This document shows positions 44,009 to 52,134 of a stretch of 64,000 bases of DNA, piece after piece; position 1 is the stretch's first letter; the number at the start of each line of letters is the position of its first letter. The notes under the pieces are model-generated. The model was given only the letters and a program-made list of their open reading frames with translations. It searched no databases and was not told the origin of the DNA. The position numbers and the translations under genes are program-made. The stretch covers positions 124,001 through 188,000 of the forward strand of contig CAJURX010000002.1 of the NCBI GenBank assembly GCA_910589125.1. The letters run 5' to 3'. Origin of the DNA: an uncultured Eggerthellaceae bacterium (GTDB lineage Bacteria > Actinomycetota > Coriobacteriia > Coriobacteriales > Eggerthellaceae).

Positions 44009-44371
44009 ATCGGCCTCCTTGAAGATGCTATAGGATGCTACCAGCTGCTATTGTAATACGATCACGCGTCCTCAGGCAGTGCGCACATGCCCTTGTCATC
44101 GCATGGAAGGAACGTGTGCGAGCAAGCGATCCTCGCCCACCTCTAGCTCGCTCAGCCCTGCCACGTGACAGGAGAGGTGTGAGCACATGCGTCATGATCG
44201 AGGATGCCCGTAGCCGCGCTGATGGAGGGCGCGCAAGCGCCCGACGAAGCGCGTTGCAGCACCCGGGGATGCGCTTCGCCGCTTCGCGGCATCAGCGCAG
44301 CTACGGGGTCTCACACCATCGATTCCCTCTCACCGCAGGGGCGCAAGCAAGCCTGCGCCCGCCAGATAACG
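44009..44371. other. Spacer upstream of the antitoxin with repeat copy B
   Basis: 363 bases without a convincing gene. Contains repeat copy B (44208-44306, listed) and a further hairpin, GGGCGCA/TGCGCC around 44338-44363. The toxin-antitoxin promoter must lie near 44010-44060; TATAGCA-type AT-rich sequence is seen there but no firm -10/-35 pair. Confidence 0.5.
44208..44306. repeat. Foldable ~100-bp repeat, copy B
   Basis: Terminal arms CCGTAGCCGCGCTGATG and CATCAGCGCAGCTACGG are inverted repeats with one mismatch in 17. Between them lie three more stems: GGGCGC-GCAA-GCGCCC, CGAAGCGC paired with GCGCTTCG, and CCGC-TTC-GCGG. The whole element can fold as a closed four-way junction. No open frame crosses it meaningfully. 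It is the better-kept of the two copies. Confidence 0.8.
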
Positions 44372-44596
44372 CTACTTGGGCTCCTTGAGAGCCAACGCCA
44401 TCCTCTGGACGGCTTCGCAGCTGGCGCAAGACACGGCGGCCTCGCATCCCTTGCTCGCGCACCTCTTGCTGCACCCGGCGCAACCGCCTTCGCACGCATC
44501 ACTGCAATCGCAGAGGCCGCGCTTCCAGAGCCGACGGATGGCCAAGACGGTCAGGGCGACGATGATGACCAGCAGGATGGCTGTAGAGACAGTCAT
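44372..44596 (-). CDS. FeoB-associated Cys-rich membrane protein
   Basis: 74 residues: one membrane helix (TAILLVIIVALTVLAI, ~4-20) then a cytoplasmic tail with eight Cys (CDCSDACEGGCAGC, KRCASKGC, SCASC). This matches the FeoB-associated Cys-rich family (Pfam PF12669 type). It follows feoB by ten bases. GAGGGGGA precedes the ATG at 44596. It may handle iron or assist FeoB, but its role is not established. Confidence 0.85.
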   Translation of the reverse strand: MTVSTAILLVIIVALTVLAIRRLWKRGLCDCSDACEGGCAGCSKRCASKGCEAAVSCASCEAVQRMALALKEPK

Positions 44597-44606
44597 GGGA
44601 TCCCCC

Positions 44607-46802
44607 TCAAGCCTTCGCGCCTCGAGCATCCAGCTTTGACTGGGCTCTTGCGTTCTCGTCTGCGTCATAGCGGGGCATGGGCCGGAACAGCTGGAAGAAC
44701 ATCAGCGCCAACACGATCAGCGCCACCACCGTCCATGCATTGAACGCGACCTCGCCCGTGACCAAGCCTCCTAGCTGATAGATCATGAGCGCCACGCACC
44801 ATGCGAAGCCGCACATATATCCGATAGCTGCCCATGTCCACTTGGCCGAGGCCATCTGATTGCGGATCGCACCCATAGCCGCGAAGCACGGAGCACAGAG
44901 CAGATTGAAGGCGCAGAACGCCATGATGGCCACGGTCGTCCCGCCCATCATGTTCGCGAAGGCAAGCCACATGGCCGCGTCCCCTTCGCCAGCATCCCCA
45001 AGGCTCGTGAGGATGCCTACCGTAGCAACGACGTTCTCCTTGGCTACGAGCCCGGTGATGGAAGTGACGGCACCTTCCCAGTTGCCGAATCCAAGGGGTG
45101 CGAAGATCCACGCCAGCACGTTCCCGAGCCCTGCCATGAGGCTGTATTGGATGTAGCCTTCTATCTCGGTATCCAAGAGCCCGAACGCTCCGTCATAGAT
45201 GCCGAAGTTCAGCAGGAACCAGATGACCATGGAGGACAGGAAGATGATGGTTCCAGCCTTCACTAGATAGGCCTTGACCCGCTCCCACGTGGAGAGCAGC
45301 ACGTTCTTAGCCGTAGGCAGATGATATTGAGGCAGCTCCATGATGAACGGGGCAGCCTCTCCCGCAAAGGCGCGCAGCTTCTTCAGCATGATGCAGCTCA
45401 TGATGATGGCGGCCAGGCCCAGGAAATAGAAGACGGGAGCGACCCACCATGTATCCTCGTACAAGCCGCCAGACAAGGCTCCGAACACCAGTGCGATGAT
45501 GGGCAGCTTCGCTCCACAGGGGATCATGGTGGTGGTCATCACCGTCATGCGGCGATCCTTCTCGTTCTCGATCGTCTTGGTAGCCATGACCGCGGGCACA
45601 CCGCAGCCGCTCGCGATGAGCATGGGGATGAAGGACTTGCCCGAGAGCCCGAAGCGTCGGAAGATGCGGTCCATGATGAACGCCACGCGAGCCATGTAGC
45701 CGCACCCCTCCAGAAGGCCAAGCAACAAGAACAACACGATGAGCTGGGGCACGAAGCCAAGCACAGCCCCCACGCCCGCCAAGATCCCGTCGATGATGAG
45801 GCTCTGCATCCATGGAGCACAGTCCACCGATTCCAGCCACTCGGTCACCGCTACCGGGATACCGGGATGCCAGAGACCGAATTCAGCCGGATCAGGCTCC
45901 GCTTCCTCGATAGCAGCGATAGCGGTCTCGCTGGCACCAGCATCCTCAGCAGCCACGAGCTCCTCTTCCCAAGCACCGACAGCCTCTTCGTACTGCTCGG
46001 TGCCGGTATAGAGCCACCCGTCTCCGAACAGTCCATCGTTGGCCCAATCCGTGGCGATGGTACCCACAGTGGACACGCTTATGTAATACACGAGGGTCAT
46101 GATGACGATGAAGATGGGGATGCCCAGCACGCGGTTGGTGACGATGCGATCGATCTTCTGCGTGGTGGTCTCACCGCTGGCCGCACGCTTCACGCAGCTT
46201 GCGCACACCGCCGCGATGTAGTCATAGCGCGCATTGGCGATGGCCGACTCCGGGTCCTCCTCATCAGCTTCGAGATAGGGCGCGTAGCACGGCTCTGGGA
46301 AGGGGATGTGGCCTTGGGCGGCAATCTCGCAGGCGCGATCCATGAGCTCTTCGATGCCCGTGCCGCGCAGAGCGGATATCTCCACGACCGGGCAGCCCAG
46401 CTCCTGGGAGAGCCTGGACACATCGATGGCATCTCCCCTCTTTTCCACCAGGTCCATCATGTTGAGCGCTACCACAACGGGCACATCCAGATCGAAGATC
46501 TGAGTGGTCAGATAGAGATTGCGCTCCAGGTTCGTGGCATCCACGATGTCGATGACCACATCAGCCGCCCCACTCGTCAGATAGTCACGCGTGACCACTT
46601 CCTCAGGCGAATAGGGAGACAGCGAGTACACGCCCGGAAGATCCGTGATGGTCACGGCTTTGTCACGCTTGTACTGACCTCCCTTCTTCTCCACGGTGAC
46701 GCCGGGCCAGTTGCCCGTGTATTGGTTCGTGCCGGTCAGATCGTTGAACAACGTCGTCTTCCCACAGTTGGGATTTCCGGCAAGGGCGATGTTGATGCCC
46801 AT
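44607..46802 (-). CDS. feoB: Ferrous iron transporter FeoB
   Basis: Inner-membrane Fe(II) uptake protein, 731 residues. N-terminal G domain: G1 GNPNCGKTT (~9-17), G3 DLPGVYS, G4 NMMD, then the GDI helical region to ~185. Membrane part from ~215 with the Gate motifs GFVPQLIVLF, SGCGVPAVMATK and MIPCGAKLPI. A loop of about 70 residues (~245-315, Glu/Ala rich) between the first helices is longer than usual. Two Shine-Dalgarno-like sites (AAGGAGCAAAGGAGG) precede the ATG. Own promoter likely, since a terminator separates it from feoA. Confidence 0.96.
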   Translation of the reverse strand: MGINIALAGNPNCGKTTLFNDLTGTNQYTGNWPGVTVEKKGGQYKRDKAVTITDLPGVYSLSPYSPEEVVTRDYLTSGAADVVIDIVDATNLERNLYLTTQIFDLDVPVVVALNMMDLVEKRGDAIDVSRLSQELGCPVVEISALRGTGIEELMDRACEIAAQGHIPFPEPCYAPYLEADEEDPESAIANARYDYIAAVCASCVKRAASGETTTQKIDRIVTNRVLGIPIFIVIMTLVYYISVSTVGTIATDWANDGLFGDGWLYTGTEQYEEAVGAWEEELVAAEDAGASETAIAAIEEAEPDPAEFGLWHPGIPVAVTEWLESVDCAPWMQSLIIDGILAGVGAVLGFVPQLIVLFLLLGLLEGCGYMARVAFIMDRIFRRFGLSGKSFIPMLIASGCGVPAVMATKTIENEKDRRMTVMTTTMIPCGAKLPIIALVFGALSGGLYEDTWWVAPVFYFLGLAAIIMSCIMLKKLRAFAGEAAPFIMELPQYHLPTAKNVLLSTWERVKAYLVKAGTIIFLSSMVIWFLLNFGIYDGAFGLLDTEIEGYIQYSLMAGLGNVLAWIFAPLGFGNWEGAVTSITGLVAKENVVATVGILTSLGDAGEGDAAMWLAFANMMGGTTVAIMAFCAFNLLCAPCFAAMGAIRNQMASAKWTWAAIGYMCGFAWCVALMIYQLGGLVTGEVAFNAWTVVALIVLALMFFQLFRPMPRYDADENARAQSKLDARGAKA

Positions 46803-46837
46803 CCTCCTTTGCTCCTTCCTTCCAAAGCTCGATACCT

Positions 46838-46853
46838 GTTAGATAAAGTTAAC
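46838..46853. promoter_or_regulatory. Candidate iron-regulator site before feoB
   Basis: GTTAGATAAAGTTAAC: two GTTA-type half-sites (GTTAG and, inverted, GTTAAC) between the feoA terminator and feoB. The same half-site recurs three times before feoA. Sequence resembles half of the DtxR-family box (TTAGGTTAG) but is not a full match. Confidence 0.35.
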
Positions 46854-46863
46854 TCTTCTGGCG

Positions 46864-46888
46864 AAAAAGAGCACCTCCCTGGGTGCTC
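46864..46888 (-). terminator. Rho-independent terminator after the second feoA
   Basis: On the minus strand GAGCACC (46888-46882) pairs exactly with GGTGCTC (46875-46869) and is followed by TTTTT (46868-46864). It separates the two feoA genes from feoB. Confidence 0.85.
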
Positions 46889-46930
46889 AGCCGCGCTCAA
46901 GAGCGCTAGAGCGTCCGTGACGGCGAACCC

Positions 46931-47164
46931 CTACGCCACGATCACGTTCTGCGCCTCATCCTTGCGCAAAGACAACTCGAATCCACGCACGGTCACCTCG
47001 ATGGGGTCACCCAAAGGCGCCACCTTGCGAACGGTCACCGATGCGCCCTTCGTCAAGCCCATATCCATGATGCGCTGGCGAACAGCTCCAACCCCTGCCA
47101 AGCGCACCACGTGAACGGTATCCCCGATGGGCACCTCTCGAAGCGTCTTCTCTGAATCTGCCAT
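46931..47164 (-). CDS. feoA: FeoA family protein (second copy)
   Basis: 77-residue SH3-like protein that supports FeoB. LREVPIGDTVHVVRLAGVG, RQRIMDMGLTKGASVTV and DPIEVTVRGFELSLRKDEA are the family pattern. It lies 11 bases after the first feoA. Followed by a terminator. Confidence 0.93.
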   Translation of the reverse strand: MADSEKTLREVPIGDTVHVVRLAGVGAVRQRIMDMGLTKGASVTVRKVAPLGDPIEVTVRGFELSLRKDEAQNVIVA

Positions 47165-47175
47165 GATCTTCCTTC

Positions 47176-47457
47176 CTATCCTGTGATGACCTTTTGCGCC
47201 GATGCTCGATCAAGGGCCACCGAAGCACCCTTCACCTCAACGATGATGTTGCCCGCTTGCTCCGTGACCACGCGCACCGTGGTGCCTGGATGGAACCCGA
47301 TGTCCTCCAGATGGCGACGAGTCTCATCCGCGCCACGCACCTTGATGACCTGCGCCATCTCTCCCGGCCTCAGGAACGAGAGAGGCATCTGCTGCATGGA
47401 CACAGCCGCATTCACCGACCACGACGGCACTGCTTCCAAGACCATTGCATCATGCAT
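47176..47457 (-). CDS. feoA: FeoA family protein (first copy)
   Basis: 93 residues with an N-terminal extension of ~25 before the FeoA core (LSFLRPGEMAQVIKVRGADE, RRHLEDIGFHPGTTVRV, GNIIVEVKGASVALDRASA). The start at 47457 follows GGGGAGG; an upstream TTG is possible. First gene of a feoA-feoA pair preceded by repeated AGTTAR sites, which fits iron-responsive control. Confidence 0.92.
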   Translation of the reverse strand: MHDAMVLEAVPSWSVNAAVSMQQMPLSFLRPGEMAQVIKVRGADETRRHLEDIGFHPGTTVRVVTEQAGNIIVEVKGASVALDRASAQKVITG

Positions 47458-47473
47458 GAGGACCTCCCCTGAC

Positions 47474-47546
47474 AAGTTAGCTGTAGATAACAGATAAGTA
47501 TCCTACCACTAACTTTTGTGAAATGAAAGACAAGGTTAACTTTTTT
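47474..47546 (-). promoter_or_regulatory. Candidate promoter and iron-regulator sites before feoA
   Basis: Three half-sites: AAGTTAGC (47474-47481), AAAAGTTAGT on the minus strand (47517-47508) and AAAAGTTAACCTT on the minus strand (about 47546-47532). TAGGAT (47505-47500) with TTTCAT (47528-47523) at 17-base spacing is a possible promoter, with one half-site inside the spacer, a place where a repressor would block it. Which regulator binds is unknown; the DtxR-type gene at 21912 is one candidate. Confidence 0.35.
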
Positions 47547-47640
47547 GGAACATTCCCATCGCGCTATGATCAAATGCCCTCAGAAGGGAGCGATGTCACC
47601 CCGAACGCTCCCCTGATGACAGCATCCTGCAAGGCAAGCA

Positions 47641-47654
47641 TTACAGCACTGTAA
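47641..47654. promoter_or_regulatory. Palindrome TTACAGCACTGTAA before the P-type ATPase
   Basis: An exact 14-base palindrome 36 bases before the presumed start; TATGGT (47672-47677) could be the -10 box. Its place suits an operator for the ATPase gene. Confidence 0.4.
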
Positions 47655-47689
47655 GATTGCGATTTCTCCTTTATGGTACTGTTGTGCGC

Positions 47690-50092
47690 ATGAGTGACAT
47701 GACTTCTACAGATCCCTCCTTGCCCCGAGGCCTCACCACCGCAGAGGTGGTGGCGCTCAAAGAAGCGGGCAAGGTCAACGCTGACGCATCCATCCGCTCG
47801 CGCTCCCTGAGGGAGATCGCGCGCGACAACATCTGCACGCTCTTCAACCTCGTGAACCTGATCTTGGCGGTGCTCGTATTCCTTACGGGCTCCTACAAGA
47901 ACATGCTCTTCATGGGCGTCATCCTGGTCAATGTGCTGATCGGCATCGTGCAGGAGGTCAGGTCGAAGCAGCTGACGGACAAGCTCTCCATCGTCGTAGC
48001 TGCCCATGTGGATGCCGTGCGCGACGGCTCCCTTGCGAGCATCGCCGTGGACGACATCGTGCAAGGTGACATCATCCGCCTCTCTCGCGGTGACCAAGTG
48101 CCCGCCGACGCCGAAGTGGTCTCGGGCACCTGTAACGCGAACGAGAGCCTGCTCACCGGCGAGAGCAAGCTGGTGCCGAAAGCCGCTGGCGATGAGCTGA
48201 TGAGCGGCTCCTTCGTGAACTCCGGTGTCGTGTTCGCCCGCGTGATCCACGTGGGAGCCGATAACTATGCGGCCAAGATCACCGCACAGGCCAAGGAGCA
48301 CAAGGTCGTCAACTCTGAGATCATGCGCTCCGTCAACGGCATCGTGAAGTACGTGAGCATCGCGCTCTTCCCCGTGGGCATCCTCCTGTTCGCCAGCCAG
48401 TTCTACTTGCAGGGCGTCGACTGGCGAAGCGGCGTCCTCTCCACCACCTCGGCGCTCGTGGGCATGATCCCCGAGGGCCTCATCCTGCTCACCTCCACCG
48501 TGCTGGCCGTAGCGGTCATCCGCCTGTCGCGACACAAGGTGCTGGTCCAGCAGCTCTACTGCATCGAGACCCTTGCGCGCGTGGATGTGCTCTGCCTGGA
48601 CAAGACCGGCACCATCACTACCGGCCATATGAAGGTGTCGGACGTCACGGGTCTGGATGGCACGCAGGCAGGCGCGAACGCGGCGCTCGAAGCCGCGGCA
48701 GCCATCGCATGCACGGACCCCGACCCGAACGACACCGCAGACGCCATCCGCGCCTACGTGGACGCCACCCAAGAGAGCACCAAGGACAACCTTGCCGCTC
48801 TGGGAGAAGGTGCGCGCTCGATCCCCTTCTCCTCTGACACGAAGCTCTCTGGCGTGGTGCTGCCTGATGGGAGAGCGTTCGCCATGGGCGCTGTTCAGTT
48901 CGTCTTGGCCGACGCACCCGATGCGCTCCAGCGCGTCCTCCCCAAGGCTGAGGAGCTGGCTGAAGAAGCGCGTGTGCTCCTCGTGGCACGGGTACCTGGA
49001 TTCGACGCAGAGGGACGCATCGAAGGAGCACCCGAACCGCTCGGATTCCTCATGCTCGAGGACGAGATCCGCTCCACCGCCAAGCAGACCATCCAATACT
49101 TCATCGAGCAAGGCGTGGCGCTCAAGGTGATCTCAGGGGACGATCCGCACACGGTCTCCGCCATCGCCGCGCGCGTGGGCGTGCCCAACGCAGAGCGCTT
49201 CATCGATTGCTCCACGCTCGAGACGCAGGAGGATATCGAACACGCCATATCCGAGAACAGCGTGTTCGGTCGCGTGCGCCCTGAGCAGAAGAAGGCATTC
49301 GTGCTAGCTCTCCAGAAGGCAGGGCACACCGTGGCCATGACGGGTGACGGCGTGAACGACGTGCTGGCGCTCAAGGCAGCCGATTGCAGCGTTGCCATGG
49401 CATCCGGCTCTGATGCGGCACGCAACGTGGCGCAGCTCGTGCTGGTGAACAACGACTTCGCATCCATGCCCGAGGTGGTGGCCGAAGGACGGCGCTCCAT
49501 CAACAACCTCCAGCGCTCTGCCTCGTTGTTCCTCGTCAAGACGCTCTTCTCCATCGCCATGGCCGTGCTCTTCATCTTCTTGCCGTGGCAATACCCCTTC
49601 ATGCCCATCCAGATGACGCTCATCAGCGCATTCACCATCGGCCTGCCCTCGTTCGTGCTGGCGCTCGAACCCAATCATGACCTGGTGCGCGGTCACTTCC
49701 TGAAGAACTGCATCGTGCGCTCCATACCGGGCGCCATCTGCGTGCTCTGCTCCATCATCGCCGTCAATGTCGTGGGCTATCTCGGATTCGACCTGGATTA
49801 CGCACAGGTCTCCACCATGTGCGTGCTGATCACATCCCTCATCGGCGTGATGCTGGTCATCCGCCTGTCGCTGCCCTACACCCCGCTGCGCGCCGCGCTC
49901 CTTGTCGTGGTGCTGAGCGGTCTCATCCTCGGCTGCACGGCATTCAGCTGGTTCTTCAGCATCGCGGCCATGACCGAGCCCATGTGGTGGATGCTCGCCA
50001 TCATCGGCGCGATCGACATCGTGGCATTCCAGCTGCTCTACAACGCATTCAGCCGCATGTCGCTTCCCGAGCTCCCAACGAAGGCTGCGTGA
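47690..50092 (+). CDS. Cation-translocating P-type ATPase (CtpE-like)
   Basis: About 800 residues. Actuator motif LLTGES, phosphorylation site DKTGTITTGH, nucleotide domain with IPFSSDTKLSG, hinge MTGDGVNDVLALKAAD, membrane motif IPEGLILL in helix 4. No N-terminal metal-binding domain. Overall pattern and length resemble mycobacterial CtpE (calcium uptake) more than heavy-metal or SERCA pumps. No Shine-Dalgarno is visible; in-frame starts TTG 47657, GTG 47684, ATG 47690 and ATG 47699 exist. 47690 is chosen because it opens a Ser/Thr-rich stretch followed by conserved sequence and would suit a leaderless transcript from the TATGGT box. Ion is inferred. Confidence 0.85.
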   Translation: MSDMTSTDPSLPRGLTTAEVVALKEAGKVNADASIRSRSLREIARDNICTLFNLVNLILAVLVFLTGSYKNMLFMGVILVNVLIGIVQEVRSKQLTDKLSIVVAAHVDAVRDGSLASIAVDDIVQGDIIRLSRGDQVPADAEVVSGTCNANESLLTGESKLVPKAAGDELMSGSFVNSGVVFARVIHVGADNYAAKITAQAKEHKVVNSEIMRSVNGIVKYVSIALFPVGILLFASQFYLQGVDWRSGVLSTTSALVGMIPEGLILLTSTVLAVAVIRLSRHKVLVQQLYCIETLARVDVLCLDKTGTITTGHMKVSDVTGLDGTQAGANAALEAAAAIACTDPDPNDTADAIRAYVDATQESTKDNLAALGEGARSIPFSSDTKLSGVVLPDGRAFAMGAVQFVLADAPDALQRVLPKAEELAEEARVLLVARVPGFDAEGRIEGAPEPLGFLMLEDEIRSTAKQTIQYFIEQGVALKVISGDDPHTVSAIAARVGVPNAERFIDCSTLETQEDIEHAISENSVFGRVRPEQKKAFVLALQKAGHTVAMTGDGVNDVLALKAADCSVAMASGSDAARNVAQLVLVNNDFASMPEVVAEGRRSINNLQRSASLFLVKTLFSIAMAVLFIFLPWQYPFMPIQMTLISAFTIGLPSFVLALEPNHDLVRGHFLKNCIVRSIPGAICVLCSIIAVNVVGYLGFDLDYAQVSTMCVLITSLIGVMLVIRLSLPYTPLRAALLVVVLSGLILGCTAFSWFFSIAAMTEPMWWMLAIIGAIDIVAFQLLYNAFSRMSLPELPTKAA

Positions 50093-50231
50093 TCTGCGCC
50101 TGTCCCCCTTGGCTGCTCGTAGGGGGGGGCGCATCACGGCTACCCCAGCCACACTGCCCTGAGGATGCTCCAAGGTGCGCGCATTCATCGTATAATGACC
50201 CTCACCTGCTATCGGCTGTGAGGGGTTCCGT

Positions 50232-51854
50232 TTGAAGAAGGCGCTGCTGCTTGTCCTGGCCATAGTAGCGGTGTGCTTCATCATCGCCAACGTGGACTAC
50301 TTGGCAGATTTCCTCGATACCATGATGACGGGTGCGCTCATCCCCATGGTCATCGCCATCATCCTGATGCTCGGGCGCCATTTCGTGCAAGCTGCCTCCT
50401 ATGATGCAGCATTCGAGGCCGTAGGCCATGCCACGGGCTTCTGGCATAACGTGGTGCTCATCTTCTCGCTCGTGTTCATCAATACGTTCTGCCTGTTCAG
50501 CGGTGCCACCGGTGTTGCGTTCATCATCGACGACGCTCATCGCGAAGGCTGCGACGCGGGCCAATCCACCGGCGGAGCCATCCTGTCGCAGATCGGATAC
50601 TTCGCAGCCGTGTTCGTGATATCGGTCATCGGATTCTTCACCATGCTGATATCCGGGCACATGAACACCGTATTCCTGATCGGCGGCCTGGCGCTCGCAG
50701 GCGTCCTGGTCATCCTCTCCAGCTTGTTCTTCGTGGGCCACCTGAGGCCGCGCATCCTCTATCGGATCTTCCTCACCCTCGAGAAGCTGATCGACAAGGT
50801 CATCGGCCTCATCAAGCACTCGCTCAAGCCGAGCTGGGGACGGAACATGGCGCACTCCTTCGTCGCCACTTCCGATCTCTTGGCGAAGAACCCGAAGGGC
50901 ACCGTCATCACCGTTGCATATGCATCCTTCTCCGCCATCCTGAACATGGCATGCCTCGTAGCCATCGGCTACGCATTCGGATTCGAGAACGTGGAGGCGC
51001 TGGTCGCTGCGTTCGCCGTGGGAGCCATCAGCGTCATCCTGAGCCCCACCCCTCAGGGCGTGGGCGTGGTGGAGGCCATGATCACGGCCATCCTCACGGC
51101 CTATGGGTGCAGCGTCGCCACGGCTGCCGCGATCGCGCTGGTCTACCGCGGCGTGATGTTCTGGATCCCGTTCTGCATCGGCGCGGTCCTGCTCTCTCAG
51201 GCAGGATTCTTCAAGTCGAAGCGATCCGCCACGGAGATGCAGCGCCATAAGGACATCGCCTGGCTCTCAGGCACACTGGTGTTCTTGGTGGGCGCCGTGA
51301 ACATCGGGGCCGTGTTCTTCCCTGACGCATTCACGCCCTACACCATGCTCACCTCATGGATCGACATGAGCTCGCTCGTCGTGGGCATCCCGCTCATCCT
51401 GAGCTCGATCGTGCTCATCATCTGCGCCGTGGGCCTCATCCTCCGATTCCGAACAGCGTGGGCCATCACCATCTGCGCGCTCATCCTCATCGGCGGGTGC
51501 GAGTTCCTGTTCCAAGGCACATGGCAGGTAGGCATCGCATGCCTCGTGCTGTTCGCATGGCTCTTCTGGAAGCGCGCAGCATTCGACCGACCCTTCTCCT
51601 ATGAGGCCATCCAGGCTGATATCGCCGCAGCGAAGCTCAAGCGGGCCCGCAAGAGAGCATCGCACACCTCAGGGCAGGACGTGTCGAAGACGGCAGATGC
51701 TACCGATGCAGCCACCGAGCAGAACGTGAGCACCATGAGCGTTGATGAGGCCGCCGCTGACGGAGATGCCACTGATGAGGTCACCTGGGAGGAGCAAGCC
51801 AACCGCGGCAAGGAGATCGGCCAGCAATTCATGGAGGGCCAGCTCTCTCGGTGA
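50232..51854 (+). CDS. Flippase-like polytopic membrane protein (UPF0104/LPG-synthase TM family)
   Basis: 540 residues: about twelve membrane segments over ~1-460, with the family segments RHFVQAASYDAAF, FINTFCLFSGATGVAFIIDD and SPTPQGVGVVEAMI, then a ~80-residue cytoplasmic tail rich in Ala, Asp, Thr and Lys. This is the integral part of MprF-like proteins (lysyl-phosphatidylglycerol flippase region) without the lysyl-transferase domain. The start is TTG at 50232 with GAGGGG six bases upstream. The transported lipid or sugar-lipid is unknown. Confidence 0.82.
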   Translation: MKKALLLVLAIVAVCFIIANVDYLADFLDTMMTGALIPMVIAIILMLGRHFVQAASYDAAFEAVGHATGFWHNVVLIFSLVFINTFCLFSGATGVAFIIDDAHREGCDAGQSTGGAILSQIGYFAAVFVISVIGFFTMLISGHMNTVFLIGGLALAGVLVILSSLFFVGHLRPRILYRIFLTLEKLIDKVIGLIKHSLKPSWGRNMAHSFVATSDLLAKNPKGTVITVAYASFSAILNMACLVAIGYAFGFENVEALVAAFAVGAISVILSPTPQGVGVVEAMITAILTAYGCSVATAAAIALVYRGVMFWIPFCIGAVLLSQAGFFKSKRSATEMQRHKDIAWLSGTLVFLVGAVNIGAVFFPDAFTPYTMLTSWIDMSSLVVGIPLILSSIVLIICAVGLILRFRTAWAITICALILIGGCEFLFQGTWQVGIACLVLFAWLFWKRAAFDRPFSYEAIQADIAAAKLKRARKRASHTSGQDVSKTADATDAATEQNVSTMSVDEAAADGDATDEVTWEEQANRGKEIGQQFMEGQLSR

Positions 51855-51983
51855 GCCTGGACGCCTGGGATCCGCTCTCGCTCAGAGAGGATCCAACGAG
51901 GGTCCAACAGCGAATGGCACACGGCTATGCAACAAGGCGTTCCCTGTCGCATCCATCTGTGCTATCATAGCCACCGCACTTTT

Positions 51984-52060
51984 CGGGTTGTGGCTCAGCT
52001 TGGTAGAGCGCTGCGTTCGGGACGCAGAGGCCGCAGGTTCAAATCCTGTCAACCCGACCA
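51984..52060 (+). tRNA. tRNA-Pro(CGG)
   Basis: Acceptor CGGGTTG pairs with CAACCCG; anticodon stem CTGCG/CGCAG with loop TTCGGGA, anticodon CGG (reads CCG); T loop TTCAAAT between CAGG and CCTG; discriminator A and encoded CCA. The C1-G72 start is characteristic of tRNA-Pro. Confidence 0.95.
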
Positions 52061-52069
52061 TGCATGCTA

Positions 52070-52096
52070 AGACCCGTTGCCCATGGCAGCGGGTCT
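52070..52096 (+). terminator. Hairpin after tRNA-Pro
   Basis: A 12-pair stem (52070-52081 with 52085-52096, one G-U pair, three-base loop) begins nine bases after the CCA. Only ATTC follows, so the T tract is poor. Confidence 0.5.
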
Positions 52097-52134
52097 ATTC
52101 ACAGATGGGGACCTTGGATAGGAGCTGTGCAACC

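Noticed and set aside
43051..44306. Composite transposon or IS pair around the toxin-antitoxin genes
   Set aside because: No transposase frame in or between the repeats; they are only ~100 bases and direct.
51742..52134. In-frame extension of the DUF6020-like gene
   Set aside because: It would run through the upstream gene's end and the whole tRNA-Pro; a ribosome site supports the start at 52135.
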